Shown piece after piece: positions 1 to 9,600 of a stretch of DNA of 32,949 nucleotides. The DNA comes from a virus, in the IMG/VR virus record IMGVR_UViG_3300027704_000085, positions 1 through 32,949 of that record. One strand, given 5' to 3'. The notes under the pieces were generated by a model, which saw only the letters and a list, made by a program, of their open reading frames with translations, did not search any database and had not been told where the DNA came from. The translations under genes and the position numbers were made by a program. Within the stretch, counting starts at the first letter, position 1, and every line of letters starts with the position of its first letter.

Positions 1-1
1 C

Positions 2-997
2 TCTAACGCCATGGTTCAGCGTATTACTGACTTAACTAAAAGTGAAAAGGGCGCACGCGCTGTTTTAACTTTGCTAGCTGACTTGTCTGGCGACGGTGTG
101 GTAGGTGACTACACTCTAGAAGGCAACGAAGAAGCGCTTTCTAGTTCTGACATCACAGTTCGTATCGACCAGATGCGTAATGCAAACCGTTTGGCTGGCC
201 GTTTAGCCGACCAAAAGTCTATCGTAAACTTCCGCGAAGCCTCTAAAGATTCATTGGCTTACTGGATGGCTGACCGTATGGACCAGTTAGCATTTTTAAC
301 TTTGTCTGGTTTGGCATACACCAAGAAGAACAACGGTGGTGCTCGTACTGTAGCTGCAACTGGCCAGAACTTGTCTAACCTTGAGTTTTCTGCAGACGTT
401 ACTGCTCCAACCAACAAGCGTACGTTAGTTGCAAAAGCTGACGGCACTGTTGGTACTGGTAACCTTACTGCTACTGGAATCTTGGGATACAAGAACATCG
501 TCAACCTAAAGGCTTACGCTAAAGATCACTACATGCGTGGTGTTCGTGGCGCAGGTGGTGACGAAGGTTTCCACATGTTCGTTACTCCTCAAGGCATGGC
601 TCAGCTGAAGTTAGATGCTGACTTCCTAGCCAACGTTCGTAACGCAGGCAACCGTGGACCAGTCAACTCTTTGTTCTCAGGTTCTTCTTCCGTAATGGTA
701 GACGGCGTAATGATTCATGAGTTCCGTCATGTATATGACACTTCTGGTGAAGCGGCTGATGGTAAGTTCGGTGCTGGCGGTGCAATAAACGGGCAACGTG
801 CTTTGTTCTGTGGCGCACAAGCATTGGCAATGGCTGACATTGGCGACGCTGACTGGGTTGAAGATACTTACGACTACGGAAACCAGCATGGTATCTCAAT
901 CGGTAAGATCTTAGGCTTCCGTAAGCCAAAGTACACAAGCATGGTAACTGGTGACGCACAAGATTTTGGTGTAATCACACTAGACACTGCCATTTAA
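2..997 (+). CDS. Major capsid protein, N4 gp56/DUF4043-like (5' end outside window)
   Basis: The reading frame is open to the left edge, and the visible part is about 330 residues. The segment GDGVVGDYTLEGNEEAL, followed by a run ending in ADRMDQLAFLTLSG, matches my recollection of the N4 gp56-type major capsid family (DUF4043), which has an HK97-like fold and builds the icosahedral shell. A central part containing FVTPQGMAQLKLDADF and a following VDGVMIHEF segment also fit that family. Members usually have some tens of residues before the LTKSEKGARAVLTL segment, so the ATG at 11 is probably internal and the true start lies upstream. The gene is followed at once by a strong terminator, as is common for capsid genes that need high expression. 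Family call is from recognition, not from a search. Confidence 0.85.
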   Translation, partial: SNAMVQRITDLTKSEKGARAVLTLLADLSGDGVVGDYTLEGNEEALSSSDITVRIDQMRNANRLAGRLADQKSIVNFREASKDSLAYWMADRMDQLAFLTLSGLAYTKKNNGGARTVAATGQNLSNLEFSADVTAPTNKRTLVAKADGTVGTGNLTATGILGYKNIVNLKAYAKDHYMRGVRGAGGDEGFHMFVTPQGMAQLKLDADFLANVRNAGNRGPVNSLFSGSSSVMVDGVMIHEFRHVYDTSGEAADGKFGAGGAINGQRALFCGAQALAMADIGDADWVEDTYDYGNQHGISIGKILGFRKPKYTSMVTGDAQDFGVITLDTAI

Positions 998-1013
998 GTA
1001 ATTAGGGCCTCTT

Positions 1014-1040
1014 CCCCCAGCAGTACGCTGGGGGCTTTTT
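1014..1040 (+). terminator. Rho-independent terminator after capsid gene
   Basis: An 8-bp perfect GC-rich stem (CCCCCAGC at 1014-1021 with GCTGGGGG at 1027-1034), a 5-nt loop AGTAC, then C and five T. It lies 16 bases after the capsid stop and before the next gene, so it would separate high-level capsid transcription from the downstream virion genes. Confidence 0.9.
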
Positions 1041-1053
1041 GGAGTTTTTTTAT

Positions 1054-1425
1054 ATGTTGATTTCTGATAAGGCAATGCACGTAAGCAGTACAACCGGCCA
1101 ATCGGCTTGGTTTGAAGCAGGTGTTGCGCAAGAAGTCCCACCACCTTTGGTGGACGAATGTATTGCTATGGGAGCATATCCTGTAGGCGAGAAAAAACCA
1201 GCGCAAAAACCTGCTGCTGAAAAGGTCGAAGTAGATGAGGTCTCAGACGAGGACCGCACTATGGAGATAGTCACTGCCATCGAGCAGTTGGTAGAGCTAG
1301 GCGACACTAAAGCCTTCTCAAAAAATACGGGTGAACCTAAAGTTCGTAGCATAGAAAAAGTTCTAGGTTACGACATCACTCCTGAGCAGCGCGATGTAGC
1401 GTGGGCTGAACTTAGCGAGGCGTAA
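1054..1425 (+). CDS. Small head-region protein of unknown function
   Basis: This encodes 123 residues from ATG 1054. I chose this start over the TTG at 1039 because GGAG at 1041-1044 sits 9 bases before it. The middle is rich in Lys, Pro, Ala and Glu (about residues 44-65) and looks like a flexible linker between a short N-terminal domain and a C-terminal helical part ending DVAWAELSEA. The stop overlaps the ATG of the next gene by one base (TAATG), so the two are translationally coupled. Its place between capsid and adaptor genes suggests a head completion or decoration role, but I do not recognise a family. Confidence 0.75.
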   Translation: MLISDKAMHVSSTTGQSAWFEAGVAQEVPPPLVDECIAMGAYPVGEKKPAQKPAAEKVEVDEVSDEDRTMEIVTAIEQLVELGDTKAFSKNTGEPKVRSIEKVLGYDITPEQRDVAWAELSEA

Positions 1426-2078
1426 TGGCCATTTCATCGAACGATATTATTAGTAAAGCCCAAACGGTTTTACAGGATGTAGCAGCAGCGCGTTGGACAA
1501 CAACAGAGCTGCTTTCTTGGTTAAACGACGGACAGCGTGAAATCTGTTTGCTCAAGCCTTCCGTTAGTGCAACTAACCAGTCGGTAACTTTGGTCGCTGG
1601 TACAAAACAATCCATCCCTGCTGTGGGTTTGCAGGTGTTGCGAATTGTACGGAATTTAACTGGGGCCGGTGTCGGCGGAAAAGTGGTTAGTGTTATTAGC
1701 CGTGATGTATTAGATATGCGTCAGCCTATGTGGCACACAGCTGCAGCCACTGCGGTTGCGGATCATTATGTGTTCGATGAGTTAGACCCCAGGACTTTTT
1801 ATGTATACCCGCCTAACGATGGAAATGGTTACCTCGAAACTGTATATGCAGTAGAACCTGCCCAGGTTTCAGTTGGAGGCACTATTACTATTCCAGACAT
1901 TCACTCAAACAACTTACTAGATTACATCCTTTACCGTGCATATTCTAAGGAAACGGATTCCCTAAATGAGCAACGTAGCGCTCAACATTACAAAGCAATG
2001 CAGATGTCTCTGGGCATAAAGATTCAACTAGATGCTGTTACTAGCCCGAACACACGCACAGTAGCACAACAGGGGTAA
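1425..2078 (+). CDS. Phage adaptor protein, DUF6682-like
   Basis: This encodes 217 residues. The N-terminal pattern (AISSNDIISKAQTVLQDVAA, then WTTTELLSWLNDGQREI) and the later segment DPRTFYVYPPNDGNGYLETVY match what I recall of DUF6682 adaptor proteins. These sit between the portal or connector and the tail in short-tailed phages. The C-terminal part is helical (LLDYILYRAYSKETDSLNEQ), a shape often seen at the portal-binding end of gp11-like adaptors. The gene overlaps its upstream neighbour by one base and is separated by three bases from the next gene, so it belongs to the head-tail joining operon. Assignment is by pattern; function as an adaptor is inferred from family and position. Confidence 0.75.
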   Translation: MAISSNDIISKAQTVLQDVAAARWTTTELLSWLNDGQREICLLKPSVSATNQSVTLVAGTKQSIPAVGLQVLRIVRNLTGAGVGGKVVSVISRDVLDMRQPMWHTAAATAVADHYVFDELDPRTFYVYPPNDGNGYLETVYAVEPAQVSVGGTITIPDIHSNNLLDYILYRAYSKETDSLNEQRSAQHYKAMQMSLGIKIQLDAVTSPNTRTVAQQG

Positions 2079-2081
2079 TTT

Positions 2082-2708
2082 ATGAATTACAAAGACATGG
2101 TCAGCCTTCTTCCTTATCACATAGCAGGTTGCCCTGATTTTGTAGTGGAAAAAGCAATCAAAGATGCTGTGCTGTCGTTTTGTAAACGCAGTAGCGCATA
2201 CCGCTTTACCTTAGACCCTATCCTCACAGTTGCAGGGTTGTTTGAATACGATATTGAGCTACCTAGAAATACGAGCATCACGGATACATATTCCGTAATA
2301 CATGCCAAAAAAGAGATATTCCCTGACACCGAGCAAGGAGCAACTCACGCAAACCCTGAGTGGCGCACTGAGAAAAGCACCCCAACGCATTACATACGTC
2401 CAAGCAACAAGACTATTTTGTTGGTGCCTGTACCTATCTTGTCGGGACAAAGCGTCAATATTCACGCTGCTTTAAAACCAACTCTAAAAGCGACCAGTAT
2501 TGCTGATGATTTTGTTGAGGATAACGTCGACGGAATAATGGCTGGAGCGATGGCTAACTTATTTAACTCTCATGATATGCCATGGGCTAACCCACAGCGC
2601 GCAATGAAACATGAGGCAGAGTTTGAAGCCCACATTTTAATTGCAAAGGGTAAGGCTGATGGACGCAATGGCCCGACTCGCAGAACAGTAAAGTACGGCG
2701 GTATTTAG
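2082..2708 (+). CDS. Putative head-tail joining or tail tubular protein
   Basis: This encodes 208 residues starting MNYKDMVSLLPYHIAGCPDF, three bases after the preceding adaptor gene. The order of parts is similar to that adaptor: N-terminal helices, a beta-rich centre ending KTILLVPVPILSGQSVNIHA, and a C-terminal helical region with a basic tail. This resembles gp11-type tail-tube or second adaptor proteins, and the position directly after the DUF6682-like gene supports a role in the connector. It ends TTTAGTG, so its stop overlaps the GTG start of the next gene. I do not recognise a specific family with certainty; the role is inferred from position and shape. Confidence 0.7.
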   Translation: MNYKDMVSLLPYHIAGCPDFVVEKAIKDAVLSFCKRSSAYRFTLDPILTVAGLFEYDIELPRNTSITDTYSVIHAKKEIFPDTEQGATHANPEWRTEKSTPTHYIRPSNKTILLVPVPILSGQSVNIHAALKPTLKATSIADDFVEDNVDGIMAGAMANLFNSHDMPWANPQRAMKHEAEFEAHILIAKGKADGRNGPTRRTVKYGGI

Positions 2709-3142
2709 TGCTTGAGTTAGTAGCTGCAACTAAGAATGAAGTTCGAGAAAACTACTCTTATTTTGAAGGCGGGATGCGAGACATCATCCATAAGGTAAAA
2801 GCAGAGTTTTTGGTTGCTGATATTTACCATCACCTGATGCAGGAAAGTATTCACCTCTATTGGATCGAGGAAGGCATGGATCGTTTAGGATTCGCGATAC
2901 TCAGCCAATACGATTCTGGGTATGAAAAAATACCTACTTTAGTGATTGACCACCTGTGGCTTAGCCCCGGTGTTGATGTGTTCTCAGAGACTCTTGCGGC
3001 AGGTTACGATTTAGCCAGCACACTAGGCGTCGAGCGAATAGAATTTAATTCTGCCCGTTTGGGTTGGGGCAGGCGTGTTATGCAGATGGGTTTTCGACCC
3101 GCCTATGTAACATACCATTGTCAGGTAAACAAAAATGGGTAA
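2708..3142 (+). CDS. GNAT-like protein at the position of T7 gp13 (internal virion protein A-like)
   Basis: This encodes 144 residues from a GTG start overlapping the previous stop. The protein has the outline of a short GNAT acyltransferase fold: N-terminal helices, a central strand (IHLYWIEEGMDRLGFAILSQ), a strand LVIDHLWLSPG, then a helix and the ending MQMGFRPAYVTYHCQV. T7 gp13 and similar marine phage proteins have this fold and are needed for assembly of the ejection complex. I cannot see a convincing acetyl-CoA loop (Q/RxxGxG/A), so activity is doubtful and a purely structural role is likely. The next gene begins within the last eight bases. Confidence 0.65.
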   Translation: MLELVAATKNEVRENYSYFEGGMRDIIHKVKAEFLVADIYHHLMQESIHLYWIEEGMDRLGFAILSQYDSGYEKIPTLVIDHLWLSPGVDVFSETLAAGYDLASTLGVERIEFNSARLGWGRRVMQMGFRPAYVTYHCQVNKNG

Positions 3143-3758
3143 TACAGCAAAAAAAGCACCGCAGGGTGAATACGAAAAGGCTCTAATCGAGAATGCCACC
3201 ACAATTTCTGACCGTAATAAAAGACTTTATCGACCGCTTGAAGCTGGCTTTGTTAAGGAGTCAGGGCGAGATTTTTCTCAAGTCCTTGGCGGTCGAGCAA
3301 ACGCTGATGCGGCACAGGCATTTTCTTCAAGTCAAGGTGCCGGATTGGGTACTTCCAATACTAGTGGTGGCTTTGGCAGCGGTCGTTCTATGATGGGTCA
3401 GACCAGACAGGGGGTCATCCAAAATGATGCTCTTGGCGGTGCCTTGGGTTCAGCATACTCTAAAGCTCAAAGTGTAAAAGATACCTCACAGCTAGGTGCT
3501 TTAAAAACGGGTCAAGGTGGCCGAAGTATAGCTATGCAAGGCTTATCTAATGCAGCACGGGCTCAAAACTCTGAGCTTGTGTCTAAAGCCCGAGCAGCCA
3601 GCAGCATGCAGTCAACTAATATGGCACTCGGTAATGATCTTGGCGCTGGTCTCTACCAAAAGCATTTCAAAAAAACTGATACGACTGAACTCGATAAACT
3701 ACAAAAGCAGATTGACGTCCTGATGCGTCCAGACCGTAAATTTACAATGGGGCCGTAA
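3135..3758 (+). CDS. Putative internal virion (ejection) protein, small, gp14-like position
   Basis: This encodes 207 residues, overlapping the GNAT-like gene by eight bases. The N-terminal 50 residues are charged. The middle is rich in Gly, Ser, Ala and Gln, with little predicted order (for example GGFGSGRSMMGQTRQG), and a helical C-terminal piece (TTELDKLQKQIDVLMRPD) follows. Low-complexity Ala/Gln/Gly proteins in this place are typical of ejection proteins of short-tailed phages, which leave the virion and help form a channel across the envelope. Family not recognised; assigned by position and composition. Confidence 0.65.
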   Translation: MGNTAKKAPQGEYEKALIENATTISDRNKRLYRPLEAGFVKESGRDFSQVLGGRANADAAQAFSSSQGAGLGTSNTSGGFGSGRSMMGQTRQGVIQNDALGGALGSAYSKAQSVKDTSQLGALKTGQGGRSIAMQGLSNAARAQNSELVSKARAASSMQSTNMALGNDLGAGLYQKHFKKTDTTELDKLQKQIDVLMRPDRKFTMGP

Positions 3759-3760
3759 CG

Positions 3761-4411
3761 ATGATACTAGGTAAAATATTTGACGAGTTGACGAGTGATG
3801 AAACCAAGGGCCCTAATACTGGACCTCCATCTAGTGGTTTTGCAGACGGAGATGCATACGTTGACCGAGGCACTAATGACAAAGAAGAAGGTGCAAACAA
3901 AGTTGCTCAGTCCGATGAAGGCACAAAAGCTGGAAAAGCTCTTGCGAACATTACGCGCGACGAGCTAAAAAATTACCTAGACACTTACGGTAAAACTGAA
4001 GAGCAGATGCTAGCAGATACAAATAGCACTGCAATGATTGACTCAGCAAAAGGAGCATCAACTTTAGGTCAGCAAGTTTCTCAAGGTATGCAGCAACGCA
4101 CATTGGGCCGTTACGGCGCAAGTATGACGCCTGCTCAAATGGCATCCCAGCAACGTATGAATTCACTTGGCAACGCCTCCTCATATGCAGGGGCGGTTAA
4201 CAACTCCGCAATAGATCAACGTGACCGTAACTTCGGCCTAAAAGCCCAGTTAATGGGTATGGGTAAAGAACAGTTAAACGTTGCTTTGGGCGGACTGAGC
4301 TCAGCTGCGAGTATGGAAGCAGATAGAGAAAACGCGTATCAACAAGCCAGAGCAGGTGCCTACGCATCGAATATGCAAATGCTAGGTACAATCATCGGTT
4401 TTGGAATGTAG
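3761..4411 (+). CDS. Putative internal virion (ejection) protein
   Basis: This encodes 216 residues. The first 70 are acidic and Gly/Asp rich. The rest is helical and rich in Ala, Gln and Met (QQVSQGMQQRTLGRYGASMT, then a run of small residues), and it ends with a hydrophobic stretch (MQMLGTIIGFGM) that could insert in a membrane. Its composition is much like that of the gene just upstream, so the pair may act together as gp14-like channel proteins. The spacing is two bases, and the next gene has a strong ribosome site (TAGGAGAAG overlapping this stop). No family recognised. Confidence 0.65.
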   Translation: MILGKIFDELTSDETKGPNTGPPSSGFADGDAYVDRGTNDKEEGANKVAQSDEGTKAGKALANITRDELKNYLDTYGKTEEQMLADTNSTAMIDSAKGASTLGQQVSQGMQQRTLGRYGASMTPAQMASQQRMNSLGNASSYAGAVNNSAIDQRDRNFGLKAQLMGMGKEQLNVALGGLSSAASMEADRENAYQQARAGAYASNMQMLGTIIGFGM

Positions 4412-4420
4412 GAGAAGAAC

Positions 4421-6613
4421 ATGGCTTATAACAACCCCATTTTACAGGCTGTACTGGGCAACCAGCAGGCAGAGATGCAGAACAAGCAGTTTGAAACTAG
4501 TCTCGGACTACAAATTGCTCAGTTTGCTGATAGAAAACAAAACGCCCAAAAAGATCAGGACTATCGCCAAGCGGTTTTGGGCGAGGATATAAGACAGAAC
4601 TCGGTAACAGAAAACGCAGCGGCAGATGCGGTTACATTGGAGAAGGAAAGATACGACGGTTTGAAAGATCAACGTGCTGCAACCCTAGCGGGCACTAAAG
4701 CCACTACTGCGTTTAATAATGCTTCTACACTGGCTCAAGATTTAAAAAACCAAAAGGAACTATTTAAACCAGCTGCAGGCTTATTTTTCCAAACCATGAT
4801 GAACTCAGATGGAACTACAAAGAAATTTTCTGACGGACCTGAAGTGGAGGAGGCTTTCGGAGCTATTATTAATGATCCCGCCGTAGCCAAAAAAATATTA
4901 CAGGGAGCTGACGGCACAATTTATCGTTTCGCAGGTGCTGTTGATCTTGGTGATGGGCGTCGTGCGATACAAATTGAGGACCCCAAAAATCCTGGCAAAG
5001 TCATGTACATGTCAAAGAATCGAACCGCTGTAGAGGGTGATGATCTAACAGCTATGGACCTTATGGGTTTTGATCTTTTAAAGGAGAAGGTGTCAATCGC
5101 AATGCATGACGCAATTGGCCGGCCATTAAGTGGTGACTTAAAGGCCATAGCGGAAGGTATGAATGCAGTAAACGGTGTCCCAAAAGGAACTGGTTTAGTT
5201 CTTAATAATAACACTGTCCAAGACTCAGCAGATCTAAGCCAAGCAATTCAGGCTGATCAGCAGGCGCAAGTAACACCAGCAGTAGCACCAGCACCAGCAC
5301 CAGCAGACCCAGACACTAAGTATGCTGACAACTGGAATAGTGCAGTCAAAGCTTCTGAAAAACGTATGGACCTAATGAGGGAACCGATCGCCCAAATTGA
5401 TACTAGAATTGCAGAGAACAAAAAACGATTAGAAGATGTCCAAACAAGGGTTGATGCCTATGGCAGCAAAGTCCCAAAATCGCTACAAACTCAGTTAACA
5501 ACTTTAACTAAACTAGGCCAACGGTTGGATGATCGCAAAGCGGCGGGTAATGACACGTTTGACGAAGCACAGCTAGCACACAATAATCTGCTAGATACAA
5601 AAGACTACGCTAACGGCATGGCCCCAATGAAGAACGCTAAGGCTAAAGCGAAAGCGGCGGCTAACATTGTCAAACAAGGAAAGATCAAACCTCAACAAGT
5701 TAAAGACCCTGTCCTTAAAGCTGCTGTCAATGCAGCAATTGTTGCAAACCCACCACCAGCTGCACAAGTACAAGAATCAATTCTAAAGCCGCAGAAAATG
5801 ACGCCTGCTTTGCTTTACCAACTGCACGTTGCACAAGCCTTGGGTATGATTGATGATGAAGCTATTGCTCGGGTGGCTGATTTAGGGGTGTTATCTAAAA
5901 GCGGCGTAGAATACATAAAACAACAGATGATAGAAGCAGGAGAGATAACACAAACCGGCATGAACAATCAGACAGACCTTCTCAAAAAAGCAATGGATAT
6001 TGCAGGTACTGCAGCCACACCTTATATGACGACAGCGGCGGATGGCACCTTAATAGCCTTAGATAAGACGACAGGCGAAGAACGCTGGAGGGTATCGGAT
6101 AGTACTGATGGTAGATCTCAGGCTGATAAAACTAAAATTATGCGACTCCATACTTCGGACGACGATGGCGCATTAGATTCAGAAGACTCTATGATGACAT
6201 TAGCACGCGAAGGTACTTTGATGGAGTTGCCTGAACTTGAGCAGAACATATTGGGTCAACATCTTCAGTCCCATTTAATTGATGAGCTTGCCATTACTGG
6301 GATCGGTAGCTTTATTGATTGGGTTCGCGGATCTGACGAAGACGATGTGCATAATCAGTTACAACATGTGCAGAACAACTTTGCATACGATCCAAATACA
6401 AAAGAGATTATGCTTTTCGACGCAAAGGGCAACCAACATGGCGATCGGGATTATTACTTAGATAACTTAGATTCAGACGCAATCAAACTCTTGATAACCG
6501 ATAAAAATCTGTTAAAAACACCTACACAAGTTCAACGCGCTATAAAAACGAGATTAAAAAAGAAAGTAGACGCCCAAATTGCGGAGATAAAGCGGCTACA
6601 GGGGATTAAATAG
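4421..6613 (+). CDS. Large internal virion protein, gp15-like position
   Basis: This encodes 730 residues from ATG 4421, with GGAG at 4411-4414 as ribosome site. The N-terminal 120 residues are Gln/Ala/Asp-rich helices. Residues about 130-240 form a mixed domain (DGTIYRFAGAVDLGDGRRAI). A Pro-Ala linker (VAPAPAPADP) lies near residue 290, then a coiled-coil-like segment (RIAENKKRLEDVQTRVDAYG) at about 325-345. The remainder is largely helical and charged, ending KKKVDAQIAEIKRLQGIK. Size, helix content and position immediately before the giant ejection protein match T7 gp15. I saw no lytic transglycosylase or other enzyme motif. The stop is followed two bases later by the next ATG. Confidence 0.7.
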   Translation: MAYNNPILQAVLGNQQAEMQNKQFETSLGLQIAQFADRKQNAQKDQDYRQAVLGEDIRQNSVTENAAADAVTLEKERYDGLKDQRAATLAGTKATTAFNNASTLAQDLKNQKELFKPAAGLFFQTMMNSDGTTKKFSDGPEVEEAFGAIINDPAVAKKILQGADGTIYRFAGAVDLGDGRRAIQIEDPKNPGKVMYMSKNRTAVEGDDLTAMDLMGFDLLKEKVSIAMHDAIGRPLSGDLKAIAEGMNAVNGVPKGTGLVLNNNTVQDSADLSQAIQADQQAQVTPAVAPAPAPADPDTKYADNWNSAVKASEKRMDLMREPIAQIDTRIAENKKRLEDVQTRVDAYGSKVPKSLQTQLTTLTKLGQRLDDRKAAGNDTFDEAQLAHNNLLDTKDYANGMAPMKNAKAKAKAAANIVKQGKIKPQQVKDPVLKAAVNAAIVANPPPAAQVQESILKPQKMTPALLYQLHVAQALGMIDDEAIARVADLGVLSKSGVEYIKQQMIEAGEITQTGMNNQTDLLKKAMDIAGTAATPYMTTAADGTLIALDKTTGEERWRVSDSTDGRSQADKTKIMRLHTSDDDGALDSEDSMMTLAREGTLMELPELEQNILGQHLQSHLIDELAITGIGSFIDWVRGSDEDDVHNQLQHVQNNFAYDPNTKEIMLFDAKGNQHGDRDYYLDNLDSDAIKLLITDKNLLKTPTQVQRAIKTRLKKKVDAQIAEIKRLQGIK

Positions 6614-6615
6614 TA

Positions 6616-9600
6616 ATGGCCTCATTAGCTGAGTTAGAAACCCTAAGTGAGCAACTTCGGGGTCAAATAGAAGAAGCTGATAGTGGACTGTCTGATGAAC
6701 TAAAAGGTCTGGAAGATCAAAGTGCTTCATTACAGATCGACATTGACCAAGGCACAAGTGTCACACCTACAGGCTTATCACCTGCTGCCGCTGGTCGAGC
6801 TGCTGGATGGAAAGGCTTGGGGTCGTCATATTATACATTTAGAGCCGCAGGCAATTATTTAATCGGTGATAAGGAAGACGCCGCAAGGGATCTTAAAACT
6901 GCTGGACAGTTGGACAACCAAGCTGGACGAATAGGCCAACATCTAGTTAAGTTCGAGGATTTTGTAACGGACGTTTCTGAATCTTACAAAGGTATAGGCG
7001 AAAACAAAGAAGCGGTAGACCTACTCAGCGAATTCGGAGAACTTACTGCATACACTGCAAACCAAGCGATCCCGTCGGCGTTAGACTCGCTGGCGTGGAC
7101 ATTAGGCGGTTTTGTTGCAGGTGGTTTAACCACAGGTGGTGCAGGTGCAGCGCCCGGTGCTGTCGGAGGTCTGGTTGCTAAAGGCCAAATAAAACGTGCT
7201 GTAACAAAGGCAGTAAAAGCCTACGCAAAGGGTGAGGGAACCCCCGAAGGAGACATGGTTGCGCGGGACGCGATAAAGAAAATGGCTGCAGAAAAAGCTA
7301 GGTCAAAGTTTGGCGTAGCTGGTGCAAAAAAGGCTGGAAAAGCAGGCGCCCTTACTTCAGGTTATATTCAAGGTACGGCATCGTCATTCGATGAATCTAT
7401 GGAATCTGATATAGAAAAGAAAGACGCTGCAGAGTTGGCTTTTGCTATGGGTGTCCCTTTTGCTGTAATGGATTACCTGCCAGAGCTGGCATTTTATAAA
7501 TCTGTCAAAGGTTTGATCAAAGGAAGCCACATAAAAAAGGGCAGTTATCTACGCAATTTAACAGGCGGCGTTGCTAAAGCAGGCGGCGTTCAGGGCTTAA
7601 AAGAATTGGGAGCAGAAGCAGGTCAAGAAGGTTTGATGATCGCTCAGCGTTTCATACAAGACCCAAACTACGATATTAAAAGTGCCACGATGCGAATGTC
7701 CCAAGCGGCATTTTCAGGTTTTGTTGCAGGCAAATCTTTAGGTGGAACAAGCAAGCTTGCTGGCAACTTGGCTGGACAAGTGCGAGACACCGCTGGATCA
7801 GTCAAAGATATTTTAGCAGGGCGTCGATCAGAAGCTGGAACCGAAGTCTCGCTAAGAGAAAGTCCGCCTGTTAATGGACCTACACCTTTGCTGGAAGGGC
7901 CAAACGACGGAACACGTTCAGCTGGTATGGCCACAATGGACGGGGAAAACTTATCCGCACTAGAACAGGCAAAACAAAGGGCAAAACAAACAGCGCAACT
8001 TAGTCCTGAAAATATAGCACAGACGCCACTCGTTGATTTGTTGGCAGCAATCCCAACAGACGAAGACGGGAAGCCCATTGCACCAGACGTAAATACGGAT
8101 GCAAATGCGGCTGCTGCGACACAAGAATTAAATCGGCGTGCTGACGAGATGGGACCAAACAAGTATTTTGTGCTTGTGCGCCAAGCCCAAAAGAAGTTAG
8201 CTGGAAAGCCTAAACTAGAAGACGATGGTAAGACAGAAATTGACCGTGAAATCTTTAATGATCCACTCGAGCAGGCGAGCACTCTACCTGAAGCAGGTGC
8301 TACTGAACAACGGACTCCACAAGGAGAACTAGAAGAGCAGCCTCCAGGTTATGAAGCGCGCCTTATAGGGAAAAACAAAAAAGGTACGTCGGTTGTAGAG
8401 GGTGATGGATACAAAATAAATGGTAATGGCGTCAAAAAAAGAATGGCGAATTTGCAGGAAGAAAATCCTGGCATGCAGTATCGCATCGTGCAACTAGACG
8501 GCCTTGCTTATATTGAAGAGGTTGTGGAAAGCAGTTTTGACGTTAGCGACATTGTTAATGATGGTGTAAAAAAAGCGGTTGCGGGTGTACAAAGGAAAGG
8601 TGTAGATCGGACGCTTCCAGCGACAGATCCGCAAGGCAAAGAAACTACTTTAGCTCCGATAGAATTAACAAAAGCTGGTGAGCGCGCGAACAACAAGGAT
8701 AAGGCTAACGCGTCGTCTATGACGTACCCTCAGTTACTCATGTCTGGTTTTTTACGAATGAACCAAGAGTTGGCGGACAGGGGTTTCAAAATTGACCTCG
8801 ACAATTTGCCTGACACAACCGTGATAGCAACAGCTAATGGTAAATCTTACACATGGCTTGATCTAAAAAAAGTATGGGCTGATAGAAAGACTACAGAGGA
8901 CGGCTCAGCATTTGATGGTGAAGATGGCAGAGCACAAAGATTAATAAAGATCGAAGAGAAGATCAAAAACCTCCAAGCTTTCATAGAAGGTCTTGACGAC
9001 CCAGACGGCGTTGTAGGATTAGAAGCGTTGCAAATGCTTAGCGACGCGCTAGGCAACTACGAAACATTGGTCGCTGAAGGCGACGCTAAAGCAGACGCCA
9101 GTTTAGAAACTGACACTACAGTCATGGGCGAAAATCAAAGCAAGAGCGACGCCAATAAAAACAGGATTTTAGACGAAGATGGCAAACCCATTATCTATAG
9201 TAATAAAAGAGGCACAAAGCCGAAAGTAAACATACCGCAAAGTATTGATAACAGGCGCAAAGATAGTAAAGATCGAGCGGAAGATCAAAAACCAATGGCC
9301 ATGTTGAGAAGCCAAAAACGCCAAGAAGCAAAAAGTAAAGCGGATCAGAAAAAAGCAAAAGCGGCTAGGGCGACTGTTAATAAAGCAACCAAACCTGAAC
9401 CAAAGCCTCAAGCAGAGAAGAAGCCACTAAAAAACCCCAAGCCTAAAGTGGAAGCTGGGGCAAAGCCTAAAGTACAAAAGAAAGCAAAGCCTAAAGTGGA
9501 AGCTAAAACTCAAACGGGCGAACGCACCTCGAAAAACGGCACAACCGCATGGGGCAGTATCCCAGATGTTTTCCAGAATTACATTGATGCTATAACGAAG

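Noticed and set aside
1039-1425. TTG at 1039 as the start of the gene after the capsid
   Set aside because: It overlaps the terminator's T-run and has no ribosome site, whereas ATG 1054 has GGAG at correct spacing.
7668-8282. Minus-strand open frame of 204 codons inside the giant ejection gene
   Set aside because: The composition is Ser/Ala/Pro/Phe-rich as for an antisense shadow, and the plus-strand gene is clearly real.
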